NCBI GenBank assembly: GCA_963816745.1
Contig: CAWFLQ010000001.1
Span: 744,001 to 808,000 of the forward strand
Reading direction: 5' to 3'
Origin: VAZQ01 sp963816745
GTDB taxonomy: Bacteria; Pseudomonadota; Alphaproteobacteria; Rhizobiales; Xanthobacteraceae
Length of the DNA stretch: 64,000 bases
In this document: one piece after another, positions 1 through 8,327 of the stretch
Layout of the letters: every line of letters starts with the position of its first letter
Position numbering within the stretch: position 1 is the first letter of the stretch
Notes under the pieces: model-generated
Seen by the model: only the letters and a program-made list of their open reading frames with translations
Databases searched by the model: none
Told to the model about the DNA's origin: nothing
Position numbers and translations under genes: made by a program

Positions 1-1
1 C

Positions 2-391
2 GATCTGGTGAAGGACCCGAGCATCCTCAATGCCGCCTACGACGACGCCGCCGGCGTCACCGCGAGATTCAATCTCAACCTGCTCGTGCGCATCAATCGC
101 GAGCTCGGCGGCGACTTCGATCTCGACAGCTTCAGCCACCACGCCTTCTACAACTCGGAGCGCCATCGCATCGAGATGCATCTCGCCAGCAAGAAACGCC
201 AGAAGGTGAGAGTGGCCGGTCGAACAATCGAATTCCGCGCCGGCGAGACCATCCACACCGAGAACAGCTACAAGTACACGCTCGAATCCTTCGGCGCGCT
301 GGCGCGCGGCTCGGGATGGAATCCGGTCGCGGTGTGGACCGATGCCGGTGGAAATTTTTCCGTCCACGCGCTGGAGTTCGAGGGCACGTAG
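2..391 (+). CDS. egtD: L-histidine N(alpha)-methyltransferase, C-terminal part
   Basis: The last 129 residues of EgtD, cut by the window edge; the family is about 320-330 residues long. EgtD trimethylates the alpha-amino group of histidine with S-adenosylmethionine to give hercynine, the first step of ergothioneine synthesis. The segment DLVKDPSILNAAYDDA, then GVTARFNLNLL, and the closing FSVHALEF are family hallmarks; the first two precede the part of the protein that binds the histidine substrate. The reading frame is open from base 2 and ends at a TAG, with no frame break. The matching egtB would be expected upstream, outside the window. Confidence 0.93.
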   Translation, partial: DLVKDPSILNAAYDDAAGVTARFNLNLLVRINRELGGDFDLDSFSHHAFYNSERHRIEMHLASKKRQKVRVAGRTIEFRAGETIHTENSYKYTLESFGALARGSGWNPVAVWTDAGGNFSVHALEFEGT

Positions 392-400
392 CTCGCACCC

Positions 401-1325
401 ATGCCGATCTGCGAAGCCGACCCCTGGCGTTTGCAATATTTCGAAGGCGTCGCCTGTCCGCCGGGCGTGAATATCCCGACCGAGGACAGCGACGCCTGGC
501 GCTGGTTTCCCGATCATAGCTGGGTCTATGACAAGGTCGCGGTGGCGCTGAGCCAGGGTCTCGATGCCGCCCCGCACGGCGTGCCGCCGCCGCGCTTTCC
601 CGTCTTCTCCAAGCCGATCGTCAATCTCAAGGGCATGGGGATCGCGAGCCGCGTTGCTGCAGACGGAGGCCGAGTACGAGGAGAGCCTCACCCCCGGCCA
701 TATGTGGATGACGCTCCTGGACGGTCGGCATGTCAGCACCGATGTCGCCATCGTCGACGGCGAGCCTTGCTGGTGGCGCCACGTCACCGGCGAGCCGGGC
801 GGGCAAGGTACCTTCGACGGCACCTTCGACATCTGGACGGTGCATGCCGCGCACGACGCGGCGATCGAGGATTATTGCGGCGCGTGGATCCGAAAGCATC
901 TCGCGGGCTACACCGGCATCCTCAATACCGAGACCATCGGCGGCAGGATGATCGAGGTGCATCTGCGCATGAGCGACCAATGGCCCGATCTCTACGGCGC
1001 CGGCTGGGTCGATGCGGTCGTTCGCCTCTACCACGAGGGCAAGTGGCTGTTCGCCGATGCGGACCGCCGCGACGGCTACAGCGTGGTGCTGTTCGGCCCG
1101 CACGGGCCGCACTACCGCCATCCGCCGCCGGCGCTGGTGGCGAAGGTTCGCGACTTGCCGGGAGTCTCGAGCGTCCAGATCACATTCCACGAGGACAAGG
1201 AGCCGGGGCAACATGCCATGCCGCCTGGCGGTTTCCGCCTCGCGATCGTGAACGCCTTCGACCTGCCAGCCGGCCGCGCCGGGCGCGACATGCTGCGCGC
1301 GCATTTTCTCACGCACGCGGCGTGA
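401..1325 (+). CDS. Conserved hypothetical protein next to egtD (one frame break)
   Basis: Starts 10 bases after the egtD stop and reads about 308 residues in two frames, joined near 640-655 in the stretch GGGGATCGCGAGCC, where one extra base must be removed. The second half contains GILNTETIGGRMIEVHLRMSDQWPDLYG and a C-terminal part rich in Gly, His and Pro. The spacing of N, E and R residues around EVHLRMS recalls the metal-binding end of ATP-grasp enzymes, but this is only a resemblance. I do not recognise a function. Close spacing suggests co-transcription with egtD, so a link to ergothioneine or another amino-acid ligation is possible but not shown. Confidence 0.6.
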
Positions 1326-1334
1326 TGATTCGCT

Positions 1335-1475
1335 GTAGGGTGGGCAAAGGCGTGAGCCAATCCCCGCTCTCACCACCCGAACGCTGCAGCGCCGTGCCCA
1401 CGCGTCGATGAACGGCGTATGCGGGACGGTCACGCGTGGGCACGGCGCGCAAGAGCGCGCCTTTGCCCACCCTAC
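1335..1475. repeat. GTAGGGTGGGC palindromic repeat, copy A
   Basis: Intergenic repeat with nested inverted arms. The outer arms GTAGGGTGGGCAAAGGCG (1335-1352) and its complement ending CCACCCTAC at 1475 match over 18 bases. The inner arms GCGCCGTGCCCACGCGT (1389-1405) and its complement (1432-1448) match over 17 bases. About 100 bases of the core are nearly identical to copy C at 24915-25090. The element lies between an unknown gene and a polysaccharide deacetylase gene. Confidence 0.9.
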
Positions 1476-1538
1476 GGTGCCTCGTTATAGTCGCGCGCCT
1501 GCTCCACCCATCACCCGACAACCCCGGAGACCATCAGC

Positions 1539-2426
1539 ATGCAAGACGACGCCGTGGCGCGTGGAGCGCGTGTCCTACGCCTCGACCGCAAGTTTCGCTG
1601 GCCGGGCGGGCGCCATGTCGCGGTCGTGCTCAACGTCGCCTACGAGGGCTGGTCGGACGGCAAGGCGCCGGGCATCGGCCCGATGGGCAATCCGCTGCCG
1701 GCGGGCGCGTTCGATACCAACGCGCTGTCGTGGGGCACCTATGGCGCGACGCGCGGGATCGAGCGGCTCTTGCGCGCGCTCGACCGCACCGGCCGGCGCG
1801 CGAGCGTGATGGTGAGCGGCGTCTTCGCGGAACGCACACCCGCGACTTTGCGCGCAATCGCCGATGCCGGGCACGAGATCGTCGCGCATTGCTACGCGCA
1901 AGACATCATCCCCGCGCAGCTCACGGCCGAGCAGGTCCGCGCCGACATCGAGAAGACCACGAATGCGCTGGAAGCGGCCTCCGGCCAGCGCCCGCGCGGC
2001 TGGATCAGCCCGCGCGGCACGCCCTCGGCCGACAGTGCGCGGCTTCTGCTCGAGGCCGGCTATGCCTGGCAGGGGGACGTGTTCGACGACGACCGGCCCT
2101 ATCTGCAGGTCTTCGACGGCGGACGCATCGTCGCCATCCCGCTCACCATGGAGATCAACGACCTGCCGCACGCCATGCGTTTCGGCCGTTCGCCCGGGCA
2201 ATATGTGGAGCTGTTCGACGAAGCGCTGGGTCAAATGCTCGCAGATGACAGCGAAGCCGTGATGATCGACGTCACCGCCCACGCTCATGTTTACGGTCGG
2301 CCGGCGGGCGCCTGGGCGTTCGCCGCGATCGCGGCCAAGGTCGGCGCCCGCGACGACATCTGGCTCGCCACCAGGGCCGAGATCGCGGCGCATGTCCAAG
2401 ACAGTGTCCGGGAGGCGTTGGGGTGA
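1539..2426 (+). CDS. Polysaccharide deacetylase (NodB-like) family protein
   Basis: A 295-residue intact protein of the NodB/CE4 fold. The metal-binding His pair is visible as HEIVAH in ADAGHEIVAHCY (about residues 110-115). The first acidic motif of chitin deacetylases is replaced by NVAYEGWSD, as in PuuE-like members that act on small amides or ureides rather than on sugar polymers. No signal peptide is seen, so a cytoplasmic enzyme is likely. It precedes an FAH-family gene by 54 bases and could be the first gene of the catabolic operon. The substrate is unknown. GGAG lies a suitable distance before the ATG. Confidence 0.8.
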   Translation: MQDDAVARGARVLRLDRKFRWPGGRHVAVVLNVAYEGWSDGKAPGIGPMGNPLPAGAFDTNALSWGTYGATRGIERLLRALDRTGRRASVMVSGVFAERTPATLRAIADAGHEIVAHCYAQDIIPAQLTAEQVRADIEKTTNALEAASGQRPRGWISPRGTPSADSARLLLEAGYAWQGDVFDDDRPYLQVFDGGRIVAIPLTMEINDLPHAMRFGRSPGQYVELFDEALGQMLADDSEAVMIDVTAHAHVYGRPAGAWAFAAIAAKVGARDDIWLATRAEIAAHVQDSVREALG

Positions 2427-2480
2427 TTGATCGAATTGATACTGCTGTTACAAGGACGCCATCCAAGTGAGGGAGTGTTC

Positions 2481-3356
2481 ATGAAAATCGTTGGTTTCGA
2501 AGCAAATGGCGGCCTGCACCTCGGCGTGGTCGAGGGCGATCAGGTGATCGATCTGCAGGCGGCAGACAAGGCCATCCCGGCCGACCTCGGCGAGGTGCTC
2601 CGCCGCAACAACGGCGACCTCTCCGCGCTCAAGGATGTGGCCAAGGGCGCCGGCGCGGCCGCGCGGCGTCCGCTCGCGGGGCTCAAGTTCGGCCTGCCGG
2701 TGGCGACGCCGGGCAAGGTGATCTGCCTCGGGCTCAATTATCTCGAGCACGTCAAGGAAGGCGCCCAGCGCGACAACATCCCGAAATTTCCCACCATCTT
2801 CATGCGCTGCAACTCGTCGCTCGTGCCCCATGGCCAACCGATCTTGCGCCCGAAGGCGTCGGAGCAGCTCGACTACGAGGCCGAGCTCATCTTCGTGGTC
2901 GGCAAGCGCGCCAAGCACCTGACCATGGACAACGCCTATTCCTGCATCGCCGGATATTCCTGCGGCAACGAAGGCTCCGTGCGCGAATTTCAGCGCAAGA
3001 CCACGCAGTGGGACATGGGCAAGAACTTCGACCGCACCGGCGGCTTCGGCCCCTGGATGGTCACCGCCGACGAGCTGCCGCCGGGCGCCAAGGGGCTGAA
3101 GATCCAGACCAGGCTCAACGGCCAGGTCATGCAATCCGACAACACCGACAACATGATGTTCCCGATCGCCGAGATGCTGGTCTACGTGACCCAGGGCATG
3201 GTGCTCGAGCCCGGCGACATCGTGTTCACGGGGACGCCGTCCGGCGTCGGCCATGCACGCAAGCCCACTCCGGTCTGGATGAAGCAGGGCGACACCTGCG
3301 AGATCGACATCGAGGGCGTCGGCGTGCTCGTCAATCCAATCGAGAATGAGAAGTAA
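2481..3356 (+). CDS. Fumarylacetoacetate hydrolase (FAH) family protein
   Basis: A 291-residue protein of the FAH/HpcE/fumarylpyruvate hydrolase superfamily, which cleaves C-C bonds in diketo acids made during aromatic ring catabolism. Family signatures are LGLNYLEHVKE near residue 85, the metal ligands in LDYEAELIFVVG, GFGPWMV and FTGTPSGVGHARKP. The open frame extends upstream to 2427, but ATG 2481 has a purine-rich ribosome site (GTGAGGGAG) just before it and begins the conserved MKIVGFE, so I chose it. Next to a gentisate dioxygenase-like gene it could be the fumarylpyruvate hydrolase of the gentisate pathway; this is inference from context. Confidence 0.88.
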   Translation: MKIVGFEANGGLHLGVVEGDQVIDLQAADKAIPADLGEVLRRNNGDLSALKDVAKGAGAAARRPLAGLKFGLPVATPGKVICLGLNYLEHVKEGAQRDNIPKFPTIFMRCNSSLVPHGQPILRPKASEQLDYEAELIFVVGKRAKHLTMDNAYSCIAGYSCGNEGSVREFQRKTTQWDMGKNFDRTGGFGPWMVTADELPPGAKGLKIQTRLNGQVMQSDNTDNMMFPIAEMLVYVTQGMVLEPGDIVFTGTPSGVGHARKPTPVWMKQGDTCEIDIEGVGVLVNPIENEK

Positions 3357-3369
3357 GGGAGCGAAGAAA

Positions 3370-3942
3370 GTGGCTGACCAACTCGATGTGCTCGTGATCT
3401 GCGGTTCCCTGCGCAAGGGCTCCTACAACGCGGCGCTGGCGCGCACGCTTCCGTCGCTGGCGCCGCCAGGGCTGAAGTTTCGCTCCGCGCCCTCGTTCGA
3501 GAAGTTTCCGATCTACAACTTCGACCTCCAGCAATCGGGCGGTTTTCCGGCCGAGGTCAACGCGTGGGCGGATGCTATCCGCAGCGCCGACGCGCTGGTC
3601 GTCGTATCGCCGGAATACAATTGGTCGATCCCCGGTGGGCTCAAGAACGCGATCGACTGGGTCTCGCGCATGAAGGAGCAGCCGTTCAAGGACAAGCCGG
3701 TGGCGCTGCAGTCGTGCGCCGGCGGCATCCTCGGCGGCTCGCGCATGCAGTATCACCTGCGCATGTCGCTCACCTCGGTCGACGTCGTGTTGTTCGGCCG
3801 GCCCGAGGTCATCGTGACGTTCGCCGCGCAGAAATTCGACGAGAAGACGCTGGAGCTCAAGGACCAGACCGCCATCGATCTGATCAAGCAGCAGCTTGCC
3901 GCGTTCGAGACGTTCGCCCGCCGGCAGATTGGAAAAGGGTAG
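3370..3942 (+). CDS. NADPH-dependent FMN reductase family protein
   Basis: A flavodoxin-like FMN reductase of 190 residues. ICGSLRKGSYNAAL near the N-terminus is the FMN-phosphate loop and PEYNWSIPGGLKNAIDW is the signature of the NADPH_FMN_red family. A GTG start at 3370 is preferred: AAGGGAG lies 9 bases upstream, whereas ATG 3346 lies inside the preceding gene without a ribosome site. The enzyme may supply reduced flavin to an oxygenase or reduce quinones; the present neighbours do not decide which. It sits between the FAH gene and an SDR gene in a tight same-strand run. Confidence 0.87.
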   Translation: MADQLDVLVICGSLRKGSYNAALARTLPSLAPPGLKFRSAPSFEKFPIYNFDLQQSGGFPAEVNAWADAIRSADALVVVSPEYNWSIPGGLKNAIDWVSRMKEQPFKDKPVALQSCAGGILGGSRMQYHLRMSLTSVDVVLFGRPEVIVTFAAQKFDEKTLELKDQTAIDLIKQQLAAFETFARRQIGKG

Positions 3943-3946
3943 GGCC

Positions 3947-4714
3947 ATGGCGCGGCTCGCCGGTCGCACGGCCATCGTCACCGGCGGGGCAAAGGGCATC
4001 GGCGCGCACTACTCGCGCGCGCTCGCCGCGGAGGGCGCGCGCGTGATGATCGCCGACATCGCCGACGGCAAGGCGCTGGCGGCGGAGATCTCCGCCGCCC
4101 ACGGCGCCAATTCCGTGACCAGCGCCGTCGCCGACGTCAGCGACGAAGCGTCGGTCAAATCGCTGGTCGCGGCGACAATGGAGCGTTTCGGCAGGATCGA
4201 CGTGCTGGTCAACAATGCCGCGCTCTTTGCGCCGCTGCAGGAGACCAAGTGCACGGAGATCGACGCCGCGCTCTGGGACCAGGTGATGGCGGTCAATCTG
4301 CGCGGACCGTTCCTGATGGTGAAGCACGTTGCGCCGCACATGCAGGCGCGAGGCTACGGCAAGATCATCAATATCGGCTCGGGCACCGCCTATCGCGGCA
4401 TCCCCTGGATGCTGCACTACGTCACCACCAAGGGCGGCATCATGGCGATGACGCGGGCGCTCGCGCGCGAGCTCGGCGAGCACGGCATCCGCGTCAACAC
4501 GCTGGCGCCCGGCTTCACCTTGAGCGACACCGTGATGGCCGAAAATCCGGGCCACGTGAACACCGCCCGCGAGCGCGCGGTCCAGTCGCGCTCGCTCAAG
4601 CGCGACGAGCATCCCCAGGATCTCCTGGGCGCGCTCGTTTTCCTGTCCTCGGCCGACAGCGATTTCGTCACCGGGCAGACCATGATGGTCGATGGCGGCA
4701 ACGTGAATACGTGA
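3947..4714 (+). CDS. Short-chain dehydrogenase/reductase (SDR)
   Basis: A classical SDR of 255 residues. The cofactor loop is TGGAKGIG near residue 13, NNAA follows, and the catalytic Tyr and Lys are in YVTTK, with GFTLSDTV in the substrate loop and a C-terminal FVTGQTMMVDGG. An acidic residue after the second strand (IADIAD) suggests NAD rather than NADP. The start is 4 bases after the FMN reductase stop, so translational coupling is likely. The role is probably oxidation or reduction of a hydroxy/keto intermediate of the neighbouring catabolic pathway; the substrate is not readable from sequence. Confidence 0.9.
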   Translation: MARLAGRTAIVTGGAKGIGAHYSRALAAEGARVMIADIADGKALAAEISAAHGANSVTSAVADVSDEASVKSLVAATMERFGRIDVLVNNAALFAPLQETKCTEIDAALWDQVMAVNLRGPFLMVKHVAPHMQARGYGKIINIGSGTAYRGIPWMLHYVTTKGGIMAMTRALARELGEHGIRVNTLAPGFTLSDTVMAENPGHVNTARERAVQSRSLKRDEHPQDLLGALVFLSSADSDFVTGQTMMVDGGNVNT

Positions 4715-4725
4715 CCCGCAGCAGT

Positions 4726-4813
4726 CGTCATGCCCGGGCTTGTCCCGGGCATTCCACGTCTTCTGCTATTGCTGGGCAAAACGTGGATGGCCGGACCAAG
4801 TCCGGCCATGACG
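4726..4813. repeat. Rhizobium palindromic element (RPE-like)
   Basis: Two hairpins between mutually inverted ends. The left half is CGTCATGCCCGGGCTTGTCC followed by CGGGCATTCCACGT, the right half ACGTGGATGGCCGGACCAAG followed by TCCGGCCATGACG. The outer CGTCATG and CATGACG close the element and ACGTGGAT pairs with ATTCCACGT. This is the typical form of dispersed palindromes in Rhizobiales. It lies just downstream of the SDR stop and could act as a transcript-end structure. Confidence 0.88.
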
Positions 4814-4864
4814 TGGAGAGGGCGGAATACCTGATATTCCGGCCTTCCGCGGGGAGATAGTTTC

Positions 4865-4877
4865 ATTATATACTAAT
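4865..4877. promoter_or_regulatory. AT-rich imperfect palindrome before the dioxygenase gene
   Basis: ATTATATACTAAT lies in an AT-rich island (4858-4895) about 80 bases before the gentisate dioxygenase-like start. Its ends ATTA and TAAT are inverted. It resembles operators of MarR-family regulators of aromatic catabolism, but no regulator gene lies next to it, so the assignment is weak. The AT-rich patch is also a likely promoter. Confidence 0.3.
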
Positions 4878-4954
4878 TCTCCGATTTGGATTATGCTGCG
4901 CCGAAACGCCCCGATCCGACCTTACTCCGATCCGACCCCCAGGGAGAGAGCGCC

Positions 4955-6028
4955 ATGACGAGCGCGACCGCCACTCAAACCGTCCCCGGTCCCAAGCACA
5001 ATATCGAGGCCATGCGCGAGGAATACTACCAGCGCATCGCCAAGGAGAGCATGACGCCGCTCTGGAAGGTGATGAACAGCGTCGTCACCAAGGAGCCGGT
5101 GACGCGCTGCGCGCCGATGATCTGGCATTTCGACGACATCAAGCGCCTGGTGATGGAATCGGGCGGCCTGATCACCGCGGAAGAGGCCGAGCGCCGCGTG
5201 CTGATCCTCGAGAACCCCTCCCTGAAGGGCCAGTCGAAGGCCACCAATACGCTCTTCGCCGGCGTGCAGATGATCCTGCCCGGCGAGGTGGCGCCGGCGC
5301 ACCGGCACGTGTCCTCCGCCATCCGCTTCGTGCTCGACGGCGAGGGCGCCTATACCGCGGTCGAGGGCGAGAAGGCCTACATGTCGCCGGGCGACTTCGT
5401 CATCACCGCCAACTGGGCGCCGCACGACCACGGCAATACGTCAAAGCAGCCGATGCTCTGGCTCGACGTGCTCGATTTCCCGCAGGTCAACTTCTTCGAG
5501 GCGTCGTTCGCGGAGCATTTCGACTCCGCCACGCAGGCGACCAACCGCGGCGACGGCGATTCGCTCGCCTTCTACGGCTCCGGGGTGCTGCCGGACGGCG
5601 CGCCCGCGCACATGAACCGCAGCCCCGTCATCAACTACACCTACAAGCGCACGCGACCGATCATCGAGCGCATGATGAAGGCGGGCGACATCGACAAGCG
5701 CCATGGCGCGCGCGTGCGCTACGCCAATCCGATCAATGGCGGGCCGGTGCTCCCCACCATGGGCGCCAACCTCGCGATGTTCCCGAAAGGCTTCAAGGGC
5801 GAGAAGTACCGCGCGACCGACGGCACCATCTTCGTCTGCGCCGAAGGCCAGGGCACGACCGTGATCGACGGCAAGGAGATGGCCTGGGGTCCGTGGGACG
5901 TGTTCGTGGTGCCGCCGTGGAAGCACTACGCCCACAGCGCCGCGAAGGACTCCGTGCTGTTCTCGATCTCCGACCGCCCCTCGCAGGAAGCGCTCGGCAT
6001 CTGGCGCGAGGACACCACGGCGCATTAG
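4955..6028 (+). CDS. Gentisate 1,2-dioxygenase-like bicupin
   Basis: A 357-residue intact protein with two cupin domains. The first has PAHRHVSSAIRFVLDG (iron-ligand His pair) and GDFVITANWAPHDHGN; the second has GTTVIDGKEMAWGPWDVF and PPWKHYAHS. Length and layout match gentisate/salicylate 1,2-dioxygenases, which use Fe(II) and O2 to open a hydroxylated ring between C1 and C2. ATG 4955 follows AGGGAGAG and starts a typical N-terminus; the frame extends upstream to 4886 without support. With the FAH gene it suggests a gentisate-type pathway giving fumarate and pyruvate. The exact substrate could also be salicylate or 1-hydroxy-2-naphthoate. Confidence 0.85.
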   Translation: MTSATATQTVPGPKHNIEAMREEYYQRIAKESMTPLWKVMNSVVTKEPVTRCAPMIWHFDDIKRLVMESGGLITAEEAERRVLILENPSLKGQSKATNTLFAGVQMILPGEVAPAHRHVSSAIRFVLDGEGAYTAVEGEKAYMSPGDFVITANWAPHDHGNTSKQPMLWLDVLDFPQVNFFEASFAEHFDSATQATNRGDGDSLAFYGSGVLPDGAPAHMNRSPVINYTYKRTRPIIERMMKAGDIDKRHGARVRYANPINGGPVLPTMGANLAMFPKGFKGEKYRATDGTIFVCAEGQGTTVIDGKEMAWGPWDVFVVPPWKHYAHSAAKDSVLFSISDRPSQEALGIWREDTTAH

Positions 6029-6046
6029 CGATTCGGCACGGCGCCT

Positions 6047-6198
6047 GTAGGGTGGGCAAACGCGCCTGAAGATCTGTTCGTTTGACGCACGGAGCATGAG
6101 CGCGTTTGCCCACGCGTCGACCTTTGCACGCGTGGGCAAAATCGCGTGAGCGCCTGCTCGTATTGCCACGATACGGCAGGCGATTTTGCCCACCCTAC
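6047..6198. repeat. GTAGGGTGGGC palindromic repeat, copy B
   Basis: It has the same outer termini as copies A and C (GTAGGGTGGGCAAA at the left, TTTGCCCACCCTAC at the right) but a different core made of two successive hairpins: GGGCAAACGCG paired with CGCGTTTGCCC, then CGCGTGGGCAAAATCGC paired with GCGATTTTGCCCA. It lies between convergent genes. Its right end contributes the TAG stop of the TRAP permease read on the minus strand (6195-6197). Confidence 0.88.
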
Positions 6199-8327
6199 GC
6201 AGGCTTGGCGGCCGCGCTCGCGCGCCGCAAGTGATCGACCACCAGCAGAACGATCCCGGCCACGATCCCGGCGAAATTGACATAGTGTCCGCCGGCGAAG
6301 GTTTCCGGCGGCAGCACGATCGGCAGCGCCAGCGCGCCGTAGACGAGGCGCATCGGCAGCGACAGCGGCGTCAGCGCGAAGCCGACGATCGCCGCGGTGC
6401 CGACGAACAGCCCGAACAGAATCCGCACGAGATTCCACACGATCAAGTAGGCCGGCCCGTCCATCAGCAGGCTCGGCGTCAGCACGAACAGGAACGGCAG
6501 GACGAACGTGCTCCAGCCGACCAGGCAGGCGATCCAGCCCGTGGTCCAGCCGTCGGTGCGCGCGATGTTGGCGGCGGCATAGGCGGCGAACGCCACCGGC
6601 GGCGTGATCATCGACAGCATGCCGTTGTACATGACGAACATGTGCGCGGCCATCGGCGTGACGCCGAGCTTGACCAGCGCGGGCGCGAGCAGCGTCGCGG
6701 TCAGGATATAGACGCTCACCGTCGGCAGGCCGATGCCGAGCACGAAGGCGAGCACCGCGATCAGCAGCAGCAGCAGGAACACGTTGTCGCCCGACAGCGC
6801 CAGCAGCTGGATCGTCATGCTGAAGGCGAGGCCGGAAATGCTGAGGATTCCGACCATGACGCCGGCGGCGGCGCCGATCAGAATGATGTCGAGCGAGATG
6901 CGGCCGGTCTCGATCACCGCCATCGCCAGGCCGGAAATGGTCGGCCGCTTGCCGCGGTAGCCGAAGATCAGCGTCAGCACCATCAAGATGCCGGTCGACA
7001 CGATCGCGGCCTTCTCAGGCGTCAGCAGGAATATCTCGGGATAGATGAGCGCCAGGACGAGGAAGACGATCGGAATCAAAAAATGCCAGCCCGATTTCAG
7101 CACCTCGGAAATCGCCGGCGCGTCCTTGATCTCGGCCGAGCCGATCTTGTGCTTGGCGGCTTCGAGGTCGACGTGGACGAACAGGCAGGCGTAGTACAGG
7201 AACGCCGGGATCGCCGCGGCGACGCAGACCGCGCCGTAGGAGACCTGCAGGAACTCCGCCATGATGAAGGCGGCGGCGCCCATGACCGGCGGCATCAACT
7301 GCCCGCCGGTCGATCCGACCGACTCGATCGCCGCCGCCCGGTAAGGCGTGAAGCCCGACTTGATCATGGTCGGAATGGTCACGATGCCGACGGCGAGCAC
7401 GTTCGAGACCGCGCTGCCGGAGATCATGCCGAACAAGCCCGAGCCAACCACCGCGATCTTGGCCGCGCCGCCGCGGAAGCGGCCCATGGCCGCCATGGCG
7501 ATGTCGGAGAAGAAGTCGGCGCCGCCGGTGCGCGCCAGCACCTGGCCGAGAATCGTGAACGGAATCACGATCAGCACCGCCACCTGGAGGATCGCGCTGA
7601 TGATGCCGTTGACGTCGAGCCCGATATAGACGACGAGCCGCTCCGGCGTCACATAGCGGGTCTGGAAGTCGCCGGGCAGGTACGGGCTGATGTAGATGTA
7701 GACCGCCATCGCCAGGATGATGCCGACGAAGCCCCAGCCCGAAATGCGGCGGCTTCCTTCCAGCACCAGGATGGTGAGGATCGCGCTGCCGATGATGCCC
7801 TCGCGCGGCAGCAGCGCGATCTCGTAGGTCAGGGGCTCGTAGCGCACCGCGATGTAGCCGCAGAGCGCGAGCGAGACGATGGCGGCGGTCCAGTCGATCG
7901 GACGCGCCGCCCAGACCCGGTTGCCGATGACCGTCCAGATCAGGGTCAGGGCGAGGCCGCCGATCGCCCACGGCGAAACTTCATCCGCCGCGACGTACCG
8001 GAACACGATATAGGCGGCGAGGAAGATCGACGACACCGCGCCGCCCCAGTCGATCGCCGAGGGCTTGCGCGTCCCGCCCGCGATGAAGGCGAGCGCAAGC
8101 GTGAGGCCGAGACAGACCGTGAGCAACTGCTCGGTATAGAACGAGACGTTGAAGCCGCGCCTGGGCACGTCGAGCACCCAGAGCACGACGACGGCGATCA
8201 GCAGCGCCTGCAGGATGTTGGCGCACAGCACGGTCGCGCGCGACGCGGCGGAGGCGAACTCCGCCGCGTCGGGGATGATGCGTTCTTCGGTCGCCGCGCC
8301 GTGAGGGACGGAACCCTGCTCGCTCAC
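6195..8327 (-). CDS. TRAP transporter permease, fused 4TM/12TM subunits
   Basis: A 710-residue polytopic membrane protein combining the small and large TRAP permease subunits, the form that partners TAXI-type binding proteins. Many hydrophobic helices and the loop segments SGSAVSNVLAVGIVTIPTMIKSGF, GSTGGQLMPPVMGAAAFIMAEF and GIGLPTVSVYILTA are typical. It drives uptake of an organic acid by a sodium or proton gradient. The start is GTG at 8327, overlapping the TGA of the upstream TAXI gene by four bases, so the two are translationally coupled. The gene is free of frame breaks over 2.1 kb. Its stop codon lies in palindromic repeat B. Confidence 0.93.
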   Translation of the reverse strand: MSEQGSVPHGAATEERIIPDAAEFASAASRATVLCANILQALLIAVVVLWVLDVPRRGFNVSFYTEQLLTVCLGLTLALAFIAGGTRKPSAIDWGGAVSSIFLAAYIVFRYVAADEVSPWAIGGLALTLIWTVIGNRVWAARPIDWTAAIVSLALCGYIAVRYEPLTYEIALLPREGIIGSAILTILVLEGSRRISGWGFVGIILAMAVYIYISPYLPGDFQTRYVTPERLVVYIGLDVNGIISAILQVAVLIVIPFTILGQVLARTGGADFFSDIAMAAMGRFRGGAAKIAVVGSGLFGMISGSAVSNVLAVGIVTIPTMIKSGFTPYRAAAIESVGSTGGQLMPPVMGAAAFIMAEFLQVSYGAVCVAAAIPAFLYYACLFVHVDLEAAKHKIGSAEIKDAPAISEVLKSGWHFLIPIVFLVLALIYPEIFLLTPEKAAIVSTGILMVLTLIFGYRGKRPTISGLAMAVIETGRISLDIILIGAAAGVMVGILSISGLAFSMTIQLLALSGDNVFLLLLLIAVLAFVLGIGLPTVSVYILTATLLAPALVKLGVTPMAAHMFVMYNGMLSMITPPVAFAAYAAANIARTDGWTTGWIACLVGWSTFVLPFLFVLTPSLLMDGPAYLIVWNLVRILFGLFVGTAAIVGFALTPLSLPMRLVYGALALPIVLPPETFAGGHYVNFAGIVAGIVLLVVDHLRRASAAAKPA

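Noticed and set aside
3346..3369. Upstream ATG start for the FMN reductase
   Set aside because: It lies inside the FAH gene without a ribosome site; GTG 3370 has one.
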